Assembly (NCBI RefSeq): GCF_009467805.1
Contig: NZ_WIAY01000007.1
Coordinates: 1 to 64,000 of the forward strand
Reading direction: 5' to 3'
Origin: Stenotrophomonas nematodicola
Lineage (GTDB): Bacteria > Pseudomonadota > Gammaproteobacteria > Xanthomonadales > Xanthomonadaceae
Length of the DNA: 64,000 bases
The position numbers and the translations under genes were made by a program. Shown here piece by piece: positions 57,601 to 64,000 of this stretch. The notes below the pieces were generated by a model. It was not told the origin of the DNA and made no database searches. It saw only the letters and a list, made by a program, of their open reading frames with translations. Position 1 is the first letter of the stretch, and every line of letters begins with the position of its first letter.

Positions 57601-57853
57601 GCCCAACGGCCAGTTGAACTACGCACTGAGCCGCAGCGAGAAGCAGCTGACCCTCACCGTGACGGCCGGCCTGGTGGCCCCGCCCGGTGGCGTGGTGCTG
57701 CCGTGGCCGTACAGCGGTGAACCCGGCGGGACCACCATCAACGGCGAACCGGCCCAGTGGGAAGGCAAGGAACTGCGGGTGATGCAGCTGCCGGCCACCG
57801 TCCAGATCGACATTCCGGCGGCGGTACGCCGGGCAGAACGCAAGGCACCGTAA
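54677..57853 (+). CDS. Large secreted glycoside hydrolase with discoidin-type domain, family uncertain
   Basis: The start codon overlaps the permease stop (GTGA), giving 1058 residues. A signal peptide (VGLGLVWSLAAAAAPPATPA) is followed by a beta-sandwich (30-180), an F5/8-type C domain (about 200-310: RIVDGKPDTVWISGG, YTVRSSQDGRSWKTLREV, EARYLRFDL), a middle beta domain (to about 590), and an (alpha/alpha)6-barrel (about 600-980) with RSYSRSWIRDGAMISEGLLR, ENDSHGELIFNIAEYWRYTG and YTPYEWRNVAAFVRLGW. Acidic residues in these blocks are candidate catalysts. I cannot assign a CAZy family. By context it should trim glucan oligosaccharides or remove substituents before import. Confidence 0.75.
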   Translation: MKRVVVAVGLGLVWSLAAAAAPPATPAAPRVLDGFDDMSPWKLVLSDQVSGSLRSVAGLGGGRALCLDYDFHDVSGYVGIRRELTVEWPGNYQVGFQLRGDSPSNDLQFKLIDASGDNVWWVNRPGFFFPKAWTGVQYRKRHIDKAWGPGTEKTLTRSAAVEFTLYSKVGGKGTVCFDRLTLQALPPEDTSALTPSVIADTATALQNRIVDGKPDTVWISGGVAEQTISLDLHKVREFGGAVIQWLPGLEATRYTVRSSQDGRSWKTLREVTAGGGGRDWLALPETEARYLRFDLKGGPNWRYGIRDIGLKPLDFADTPNDFIQSVGSDLPRGSVPRGFSGEQPYWTLLGLDGGREQALIGEDGALEVAKSSFSVEPFVLVDNKLLTWADVKSRQSLQDGYLPIASVDWAHDKAALQVTGFVQGRPDNAQLIGRYTLRNPDKVAHEYTLALAVRPWQVNPPTQFLNTVGGFSRIDALAVDPTHVDVNGTPRIHAVQPADAAFATAFDSKLEVMHLASGKLPETREVKDSTGLASGALLYRFKLAPGETREVALVLPQTGTWAMPKGFDAAKAQQQVASMWRTRLDQVKLQVPDAGKPLVDTLRTALAHMLISRIGPSLQPGTRSYSRSWIRDGAMISEGLLRMGRNDAVRDYVIWYAPYQFDNGKVPCCVDARGSDPVPENDSHGELIFNIAEYWRYTGDTAFLEQMWPHVQGAFNYMEQLRLSERTEENRARNPAFYGMMPASISHEGYSAKPMHSYWDNFWALRGYKDAAIIATALGKAEALQMSESRDQFRDDLQASLQAAVALHKIDYLPGSAELGDFDATSTTIALAPGGEQGRLPQPYLDNTFERYWTQFVERRDGKREWKDYTPYEWRNVAAFVRLGWRDRAWQATGFFFNDRAPQAWNQWAEVVSHTPRKPFFVGDLPHAWVASDFVRSALDMFAYNRDLDDSLVLAAGVPVRWLEGKGIAVQGLRTPNGQLNYALSRSEKQLTLTVTAGLVAPPGGVVLPWPYSGEPGGTTINGEPAQWEGKELRVMQLPATVQIDIPAAVRRAERKAP

Positions 57854-58749
57854 TGACGCACCTGTTGAACCGATGGGGACGCCGCGGCAGCCGTTGCCTC
57901 GCTGTGTGTCTGCTGGCGTTGCTGGCACTGGCTGAAGCGGCCGCCGCAGCGGAGCCTGCACAAGCGCCGTCGTCGGGCATGACAATGGTGACGTTCAACC
58001 TGCACCATGACCGCGAGGACTGGCCGGCGCGCCGTGAGGTGATCCTGCGCGAGCTCAAGGCACTGCGTCCGGATGCGATCGCGCTGCAGGAAGTGATCCA
58101 GAAGCCGAAGGTGCGCAACCAGGCGCAGTGGCTGGCACGCAGACTGGGGTACGACTACCAGTTCGTCTCCACCGACCCGCCAGGTGCCTCCAAACGCTAC
58201 GGCAACGCACTGTTGACCGCGCGCCCGGTGCTGGCGCGCAACGACCATCTGCTCGCCCCGCTTACCGACTACCGCACGGTGGCGCACCTGCGGATCGCGG
58301 TCGATGGCCAGCCGGTGAACGTGTACGCCACCCATCTCAACGAGCGCTCCGATGACAGCGGCAGCCGCATCCGTGGCGAACAGGTGGCCGATCTGCTGGC
58401 CTTCATCGCCGCCACGTCCGACGACGCGCCGGTGGTGATCGCCGGGGATTTCAACGCGCTGGTCGATGCGGGCGATCTGAGCGCGCTGCGCAACCACTAC
58501 GGCGACAGCTACGGCAGCGTGCACGTCAATGATCTCGCGGCGGTCAGCACGCTCAACCGGCACTACTACCAGGCGCCCTCGCGGATCGACCACATCTTCT
58601 TCCAGCAGGATCGGCTGATCGCGCGCGAAGCCCGGCTGCTGTTCGATCAGCCCTATGCGGAAGGCCGCTGGGCATCGGACCACTACGGCGTGTGGACGCG
58701 CCTGCAGTTCGCGCCGCGCGCGGCGGCTCCGGCGGCCACCGCTCCCTGA
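57853..58749 (+). CDS. Secreted endonuclease/exonuclease/phosphatase-family hydrolase
   Basis: ATG 57853 overlaps the hydrolase stop (TAATG), giving 298 residues. A signal peptide (CLAVCLLALLALAEAAAAA) precedes an EEP fold: MVTFNLHHD, AIALQEVIQ (metal Glu), VYATHLNERSD, VVIAGDFNALVDAGDL, RIDHIFFQQD and the final WASDHYGVWTRL (catalytic His). It is probably a metal-dependent phosphodiesterase or phosphatase in the periplasm. Its place at the end of a glucan operon hints at removal of phosphate-linked substituents; that is speculative. Confidence 0.8.
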   Translation: MTHLLNRWGRRGSRCLAVCLLALLALAEAAAAAEPAQAPSSGMTMVTFNLHHDREDWPARREVILRELKALRPDAIALQEVIQKPKVRNQAQWLARRLGYDYQFVSTDPPGASKRYGNALLTARPVLARNDHLLAPLTDYRTVAHLRIAVDGQPVNVYATHLNERSDDSGSRIRGEQVADLLAFIAATSDDAPVVIAGDFNALVDAGDLSALRNHYGDSYGSVHVNDLAAVSTLNRHYYQAPSRIDHIFFQQDRLIAREARLLFDQPYAEGRWASDHYGVWTRLQFAPRAAAPAATAP

Positions 58750-58771
58750 TCGACGGCCGCGTGGCAGGCGC

Positions 58772-59188
58772 TCAGGGGACGGCCTGTTCGCTGGTCTTTT
58801 CCCAGGCCTGGCCATTGCGGGTCCGCCAGGTCCCGCCGGTCGCGCAGCAGCCGCCGGCGCCCAGGGCCATGCGCCCCAGCACGGCGACCACCGCATCGTC
58901 TTCCTGGCGCAGCGACTGACGCTGGCACGCGGTGAAGAACGGGTAGGGCGCCGGTGCCAGCACCTCGGCCAGCGACAGCGTCTGGCCGGTGCCGCGCACG
59001 ACCTTGAACACCTTGCAGTCCTGGACGAGCAGCTCCACCGGTGTGCCGCCAAGCGCGCCGCGGAAGTGGTGCTCGGGCGGAGCATCGCGTACGGCAATGG
59101 CGGCATCGCTGAGCGGTGACGGTGCGGGCTGGCAGGCGGACAAGGCCAACAGCAGCGCGCAGACGGGCAGGGGAACGGATCGGCGCAT
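58772..59188 (-). CDS. Small putative lipoprotein
   Basis: From ATG 59188 the protein has 138 residues: a short lipoprotein signal (MRRSVPLPVCALLLALSACQ, lipobox LSAC) and a compact Cys-containing domain (LLVQDCKVFKVV, FFTACQRQSLRQED, GAGGCCATGGTWR). The paired Cys suggest disulfides. Upstream in-frame Met codons (59200 and 59263) are less natural. It lies downstream of rne on the same strand, separated by a terminator hairpin. Function unknown. Confidence 0.6.
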   Translation of the reverse strand: MRRSVPLPVCALLLALSACQPAPSPLSDAAIAVRDAPPEHHFRGALGGTPVELLVQDCKVFKVVRGTGQTLSLAEVLAPAPYPFFTACQRQSLRQEDDAVVAVLGRMALGAGGCCATGGTWRTRNGQAWEKTSEQAVP

Positions 59189-59226
59189 GAGCCCGAGCAT
59201 GCCACAGCCGGCGGTGACCCCAAACG

Positions 59227-59254
59227 CAGACAGCGGCCCGAAGGCCGCTGTCTG
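59227..59254 (-). terminator. Intrinsic terminator of rne
   Basis: CAGACAGCGGCC-CGAA-GGCCGCTGTCTG is a perfect 12-bp stem; on the minus strand the loop is TTCG and the stem is followed by CGTTTGG. It lies 26 bases beyond the rne stop codon. Confidence 0.8.
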
Positions 59255-59280
59255 TTGTTGCACATGCCGCTGGATCGGGA

Positions 59281-62200
59281 TCAGGCCTTGTCGGTCTTTT
59301 CCGGGTCCTGCTGGGGGGCGGCATCGGTCTGCGCGGCATCGGTGGGGATGTCGTCGCGGGCCTCGGCCTGCGCTGCCTGTGCGGCCGCGTCGGTGCTGGC
59401 CGGGACATCGCTGGTGGCGGAGTCGAACAACTGGCCGTTCTGCACCACCGGTGCGACCGGCGCCGGTTCAACGCGGGTTACCGGCGTGGCGTCGACCTTC
59501 TCGACGGCCGCCGGCACCGGATCCACGGCATCCAGCATGCTGGTCTGCACCGGACGGACGGTCTCGGCGGTCTCGCTGCGGGCCACGACCGGCGCGGCGT
59601 CCACCCTCGGCGCGGCCGGTGCGGCTTCGACCGGGGTGTCCACGACCACCGGTGCCTCGACGACGGTCGCGGCGGCCGGTGCGACAACGGCCGGTGCCTC
59701 GGCAACCACCGGGGTCACGACGGGCGCTTCAACCACCGGCGCGTTCGCCACCGGATCCGGAGCAGCGGCCGGCGTCGGCGCGACAGGTGCGTCGGCCACC
59801 GGGGCGTCGGCACGGACCGGTTCAACCGGTGCGGAGGCGGCGACCACGGCCGGGGCCGGCGTCGGCGATTCCACGAACGGCACGCGATCCGTGTAGGACG
59901 GTGCCGCGGCTTCCTCGGCCGGAGCGGCTTCGGTGTGGCCGGCGGTCACCACCGGGCTGCTGATCGCGGCAACCGGCGCGGCAGCGGCGACGGCAGCGAC
60001 CGGGGCCTGCACGGGCGCAGGTGCAGCAGCGGCGGCCGGTGCCGGGCGCGGGGCCTGGACCGGTGCCGCAGCGTTCGGCGCCGAGCCAGCTTCATCGTCG
60101 AAGTCGAACTCCGGCTGCGGCTGGCCGTTGGCGGCAACCGGACGCTCGGCCTGGGCGGCGTCGGTACCGTCCTGCTCGCCGTCCTGCTCGTCGCCGTCGT
60201 CGTCCAGACCGCCGTCATCGTTCAGGCCATCGTTGCCTGCGGCCTGCTCGCCATTGCCACGACGGCGGCGACGGCCACCGCGACGGCCGCGACGACGGCG
60301 CGAGCCGCCTTCGCCATTGGCATCATCGCCATTGCCGGCGGCATCGTTCTGCTCTGCGGCATCGCCGGCAGTCAGTGCCTGCTCGGTTGCCGCCGATGCG
60401 GCGGCCAGCGCCGCAGCGTCCTGCACCGGCGAGGTCACGACGGTGGCGTCGGCCACGGTCACGGCTGCGGCGGCCACCACGGCGGCATCGGCGACCGGCG
60501 CGGCGGTGTTGCCCGGCTTCGGTGCGTCGGTCTGCGGCTGACGGGCTGCCTTCTCCTCGCCCTGCTGCGGCTTGGGCTGCTGCGGCTGCTTGGGCTGCTT
60601 CAGCTTGGGCTGCTGCTCGTTGCGCGGCTGCTTGGGCTGCTGCTCACCGCGCGGCTTGCCCTGGCCCGGAGCCGGGACCTGCGCGGCAGCACCGGCGGCC
60701 GGGGCCACGTCCTGGCGACGCTCGTCACGGCGCTCGTTCTTCGGGCCGCGCTCACCGCGCTCGCCGCGGTCCTCGCGACGGTCCTTGCCACGCCCCTGGG
60801 CCTGGCCGTTCGCGGCGCCAGTGCCGCCGCGCTCGCCACGCTCATCGCGACGGCCGTTGCGGTCCTTGCCGTTGCGGTCCTTGGTGCGGTTGGCGCGGTT
60901 GCCCTCCTGGGCCGGGCGGTTGCCCGGCTGCGGGGCGGCGGCCGGAGCCGGTTCGCCACCGAAGATGCGCTTGAGCCAACCGACCACGCCGGTGGCCGCC
61001 GGGGCGGCGACCGGTGCCGGGGCGACCGGTGCCGGCGCGACGACCGGTTCGGGCGCTTCGCGCACCGGGGCCGGCTGGCTGTGCTTGACCTGGGTCACCA
61101 CGGGGGCGACCGGGATGTTGAGCTGCGCCTTGGTCAGGGCATGCACTGGCAGCTTGCGCGGGGTGCCGCGCTGGTAGCTCGGCTTGCCGCTTTCCTCGCC
61201 CAGCTCGTTCTCGCGCAGTCGGGTCACTTCGTAGTGCGGCGTGTGCAGCTGCTCGTCAGCGACGATCACGATCGGCGCGTCATGGCGCTGTTCGATCTCA
61301 CGCAGCGCGCTGCGCTTCTCGTTGAGCAGGTAGTTGGCGATCTCGACCGGGGCCTGGACCAGCACCTGCCCGGTGTTCTCCTTCATCGCATGCTCTTCGG
61401 CAACGCGGATGATCGACAGCGACAGCGATTCGACGCTGCGCATGCGGCCGTGGCCGTCGCAGCGCGGGCAGACGATCTGGCTGGATTCACCCAGGCTCGG
61501 ACGCAGGCGCTGGCGGCTCATTTCCATCAGGCCGAAGCGCGAGATGCGGCCCAGCTGCACGCGCGCACGGTCGTACTTGAGCGCGTTCTGCAGGCGGTTC
61601 TCGACTTCGCGCTGGTGCTTGTTGGAGGCCATGTCGATGAAGTCGATGACCACCAGGCCACCCAGGTCGCGCAGGCGCAGCTGGCGGGCCACTTCCTCGG
61701 CGGCTTCCAGGTTGGTCTGGAACGCGGTGTCCTCGATGTCGCTACCCTTGGTGGCGCGCGAGGAGTTGACGTCGATGGCGGTCAGGGCCTCGGTCTGGTC
61801 AACCACGATCGAGCCACCCGACGGCAGACGCACGTTGCGTTCATACGCGCCTTCGATCTGCGATTCGATCTGGAAGCGGTTGAACAGCGGGATGTCGTCC
61901 TTGTAATGCTTGAGCTTGCGCAGGGTCTGCGGCATCACCTGCTGCATGAACTCGCGGGCGGTCTCGTAGAGCTCCTCGGTGTCCACCAGGATCTCGCCGA
62001 CATCGGCGCGCAGGTAGTCGCGCAGGGCGCGCACGATCAGGCGCGACTCCTGGTAGATCAGGAACGGGGCCGGCTTGGTCAGCGCCGCTTCGGCGATGGC
62101 CTTCCAGACCTGGAGCAGGTAATCCAGATCCCACTGCAGTTCTTCGGCATCGCGGCCGACGCCGGCGGTGCGGATGATCACGCCCATGTCGTCGGGGATG

Positions 62201-62673
62201 TTCAGCTTGTCCAGCGCGTCCTTCAGGGCGGCGCGGTCTTCGCCTTCGATCCGGCGCGAGACGCCACCGGCGCTCGGCGAGTTGGGCATCAGCACCATGT
62301 AGCGGCCGGCCAGGGAGATGAACGTGGTCAGGGCGGCGCCCTTGTTGCCACGCTCTTCCTTGTCCACCTGGACAACCACTTCCTGGCCTTCACGCAGCAG
62401 TTCGCGGATGCCGGCCTTGTTGTGGTCCACGCCCGCCTGGAAGTAATCGCGGGAGATTTCCTTCAGCGGCAGGAAGCCGTGACGGTCCGCGCCGTACTCG
62501 ACGAAGGCCGCTTCCAGCGACGGTTCAAGGCGCGTGATACGGCCCTTGTAGATGTTCGACTTCTTCTGTTCCTTGGACGGCTGTTCGATGTCGATGTCGT
62601 ACAGCGTCTGGCCATCCACGATGGCTACCCGCAGCTCTTCGGCCTGCGTGGCATTGATCAGCATTCGCTTCAT
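59281..62673 (-). CDS. rne: Ribonuclease E
   Basis: The 1130-residue endoribonuclease organises the RNA degradosome. It begins [20 protein letters not shown], followed by an S1 domain ([20 protein letters not shown]), the 5'-sensor and DNase-I-like catalytic region with metal Asp residues in [13 protein letters not shown] and [14 protein letters not shown], and the Zn-link [11 protein letters not shown] near residue 405. The catalytic half ends near 520. The remaining 600 residues are a disordered tail: basic RNA-binding stretches ([20 protein letters not shown]), a [17 protein letters not shown] patch, then Ala/Pro/Val-rich sequence. The 5' leader is long (403 bases to rluC), as expected for autoregulated rne. 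Confidence 0.96.
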   Translation of the reverse strand: MKRMLINATQAEELRVAIVDGQTLYDIDIEQPSKEQKKSNIYKGRITRLEPSLEAAFVEYGADRHGFLPLKEISRDYFQAGVDHNKAGIRELLREGQEVVVQVDKEERGNKGAALTTFISLAGRYMVLMPNSPSAGGVSRRIEGEDRAALKDALDKLNIPDDMGVIIRTAGVGRDAEELQWDLDYLLQVWKAIAEAALTKPAPFLIYQESRLIVRALRDYLRADVGEILVDTEELYETAREFMQQVMPQTLRKLKHYKDDIPLFNRFQIESQIEGAYERNVRLPSGGSIVVDQTEALTAIDVNSSRATKGSDIEDTAFQTNLEAAEEVARQLRLRDLGGLVVIDFIDMASNKHQREVENRLQNALKYDRARVQLGRISRFGLMEMSRQRLRPSLGESSQIVCPRCDGHGRMRSVESLSLSIIRVAEEHAMKENTGQVLVQAPVEIANYLLNEKRSALREIEQRHDAPIVIVADEQLHTPHYEVTRLRENELGEESGKPSYQRGTPRKLPVHALTKAQLNIPVAPVVTQVKHSQPAPVREAPEPVVAPAPVAPAPVAAPAATGVVGWLKRIFGGEPAPAAAPQPGNRPAQEGNRANRTKDRNGKDRNGRRDERGERGGTGAANGQAQGRGKDRREDRGERGERGPKNERRDERRQDVAPAAGAAAQVPAPGQGKPRGEQQPKQPRNEQQPKLKQPKQPQQPKPQQGEEKAARQPQTDAPKPGNTAAPVADAAVVAAAAVTVADATVVTSPVQDAAALAAASAATEQALTAGDAAEQNDAAGNGDDANGEGGSRRRRGRRGGRRRRRGNGEQAAGNDGLNDDGGLDDDGDEQDGEQDGTDAAQAERPVAANGQPQPEFDFDDEAGSAPNAAAPVQAPRPAPAAAAAPAPVQAPVAAVAAAAPVAAISSPVVTAGHTEAAPAEEAAAPSYTDRVPFVESPTPAPAVVAASAPVEPVRADAPVADAPVAPTPAAAPDPVANAPVVEAPVVTPVVAEAPAVVAPAAATVVEAPVVVDTPVEAAPAAPRVDAAPVVARSETAETVRPVQTSMLDAVDPVPAAVEKVDATPVTRVEPAPVAPVVQNGQLFDSATSDVPASTDAAAQAAQAEARDDIPTDAAQTDAAPQQDPEKTDKA

Positions 62674-63076
62674 ACTTGCGTTCCTCGCGCGCTGCTACCG
62701 CGCGGAACGCCATGGGGTTTCGCTTCTGGTCACGCTTCGACGCCCATCGCGCATGCGCGGGGAGGGCGGCTTGGGTTTCCAGCGCTACGACACCACGGCA
62801 GGCCGCGGGAGCGCTTCATTTGTTTTGGTTTGGGTGTTTCTGGGCCGGAGGCAGCTTTCAGCCAGGCTGGAGCGCCACAGGGACATGTTCAGCGCAGATG
62901 CGTGTCAGGCATCCGGCGATGGCCGGGACCGCCGGTGAGCCGCTAACATGGCCGCCCCGGGGGCGGTGGCTGCGCACTGTGCCGGAATCGCGGGAAGTCG
63001 GGCTTCTGGCCCAGAGCAACTTCCAACGAAATCAATCCCTTATCTCGCCCGCCGAGTGTAACAGAATAAAAGGCCA
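62674..63076. other. Divergent intergenic region between rne and rluC
   Basis: About 400 bases hold no convincing gene. By analogy to other bacteria the rne side should be a long 5' leader involved in feedback control by RNase E, and rluC starts close to its promoter. A GC palindrome (CCGCCCCGGGGGCGG) lies near 62952-62966. No specific RNA motif could be confirmed by eye. Confidence 0.4.
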
Positions 63077-64000
63077 ATGACCGTTACCGAGCCCACCCCC
63101 AAAGCCGCTGAAGCCATGACCAGCGTACGTATGATCTCTGTCCCGGCCGACCGCGCCGGGCAGCGCCTGGACAACTTCCTGCTCGGCCAGCTCAAGGGTG
63201 CACCGCGCAGCCTGATCTACAAGCTGGTGCGCAGCGGCCAGGTCCGGGTCAATGGCGGCCGCGCCAAGGCCGAGCGGAAGCTCGAGGCCGGCGACGAGGT
63301 GCGGGTGCCGCCCGTCCGTCTCACCGAGGAAGGAGACAAGGCGGGCCCGCCCGCTGCTTTCATGAAGCGCCTGGAAGACGCCATCGTCTATGAGGACGAG
63401 CGGCTGCTGGCGCTGAACAAGCCGTCGGGCGTGGCCAGCCACGGCGGCAGCGGGATCAGCTTCGGCGCGATCGAGACCCTGCGCGCCCTGCGCCCGGGCA
63501 GGACGCTGGAGCTGGTGCACCGGCTGGACCGGGACACGTCGGGGCTGCTGATCGTGGCCAAGAAGCGGTCGGCGCTGAGCGAACTGCAGGCGCTGCTGCG
63601 GGAGGACCACGGTGCGGGCATCCGCAAGCGCTACCTGACCCTGCTGGTGGGGCGCATGCCGGATGGCACGATGACGGTGGACGCGCCGCTGCACGTGGGG
63701 CTGCGCCAGGGCGGCGAGCGGCATGTGCAGGTCAATCCGATCGGCAAGGAATCCATCAGCCACTTCAAGGTGCTGGAGCGCAAGGGCGGCCATTCGTACT
63801 GTGAGGTGCGCATCGAAACCGGGCGCACCCACCAGATCCGCGTGCATGCCCAGCACCTGGGCCACCCGGTGGCCGGTGACGACAAGTACGGCGATCCGGA
63901 CGTCAACAAGCGGCTTCGTGAGCAGATCGGGCTGAAGCGCCTGTTCCTGCACGCCGCCTCGCTGGAATTTGCGCTGGACAACGGCAAGACCCCGTACCTG
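63077..64000 (+). CDS. rluC: 23S rRNA pseudouridine synthase RluC, 3' end beyond the window
   Basis: The frame from ATG 63077 (AAAAGG upstream) stays open to the last base, 308 codons. It has an S4 domain (AGQRLDNFLLGQLKGAPRSL to VRVNGGRAKAERKLEAGDEV) and the RluA-type core with catalytic Asp in VHRLDRDTSGLLIVAKK, then RKRYLTLLVGRMPDG and IETGRTHQIRVHAQHLGHPV. RluC modifies 23S rRNA at 955, 2504 and 2580 (E. coli numbering). The divergent rne-rluC arrangement is conserved across Gammaproteobacteria, which supports RluC over RluD. Confidence 0.93.
   Translation, partial: MTVTEPTPKAAEAMTSVRMISVPADRAGQRLDNFLLGQLKGAPRSLIYKLVRSGQVRVNGGRAKAERKLEAGDEVRVPPVRLTEEGDKAGPPAAFMKRLEDAIVYEDERLLALNKPSGVASHGGSGISFGAIETLRALRPGRTLELVHRLDRDTSGLLIVAKKRSALSELQALLREDHGAGIRKRYLTLLVGRMPDGTMTVDAPLHVGLRQGGERHVQVNPIGKESISHFKVLERKGGHSYCEVRIETGRTHQIRVHAQHLGHPVAGDDKYGDPDVNKRLREQIGLKRLFLHAASLEFALDNGKTPYL

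Noticed and set aside
54719..57985. Open frame of 1088 codons opposite the large glycoside hydrolase
   Set aside because: Antisense shadow; the plus-strand frame has a signal peptide, domains and operon overlaps.
59935..62946. Open frame of 1003 codons opposite rne
   Set aside because: Antisense shadow of RNase E; low-complexity Arg/Gly/Leu sequence without motifs.

Overview
This is high-GC Gammaproteobacterial DNA that looks like a Stenotrophomonas chromosome or a close xanthomonad relative. The support is a GTAG-ended palindromic REP pair of the SMAG type at 40134-40200, a contiguous ccmABCDEFGHI operon, a MetX-type acyltransferase of the xanthomonad kind, and an Oar-like TonB-dependent receptor beside a LacI regulator. 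The genus call is an inference; no rRNA or tRNA gene was seen.

Bases 1-5500 are an accessory region. Remnants of two related IS3-family elements flank two orphan Rhs tip cassettes. Each cassette starts at the same point of the conserved Rhs core (about 1091 and 3757), continues into a different C-terminal toxin and is followed by a small candidate immunity gene. A DUF2247-like candidate immunity gene precedes the first. Cassette 2 is frameshifted and sits between a 3' fragment and a full copy of the same hypothetical gene.

Bases 5700-14500 carry envelope and secreted functions: an alanine-rich lipoprotein, an L,D-transpeptidase, a parallel beta-helix protein and a decayed relative of it, small membrane proteins, a lipoprotein, a serine beta-lactamase-like hydrolase and a TAP-like alpha/beta hydrolase. 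At 14900-17950 a truncated choline transporter gene (betT) abuts an island with a caspase/CHAT-like protease gene and a conserved gene of unknown function preceded by two palindromes. This is the best candidate for an undescribed, possibly defensive, system.

Bases 18234-26945 are one very large cyclic beta-1,2-glucan synthase gene (ndvB type), broken by a single in-frame TAG at 20298-20300 at the start of its GH94 part. After an S41 peptidase, a DUF6624-like protein, a DUF1294 protein and MetX, the whole cytochrome c maturation operon runs on the minus strand from 38028 to 31156. Then come the transaminase/omega-amidase pair, a small secreted protein, rluB-scpB-scpA, yciI-like and bolA.

Bases 45500-58750 are a carbohydrate-use locus: LacI regulator, TonB-dependent receptor, GH144-like beta-1,2-glucanase lipoprotein, ABC sugar-binding protein, two permeases, a large multidomain glycoside hydrolase and an EEP-family phosphohydrolase. 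Near-identical 14-bp operators precede the regulator (45589-45602) and the glucanase operon (50000-50013). I infer a beta-1,2-glucan scavenging system, with the damaged glucan synthase 24 kb away. The window ends with a lipoprotein gene, rne (RNase E) and the start of rluC, which is divergent from rne and runs off the end.
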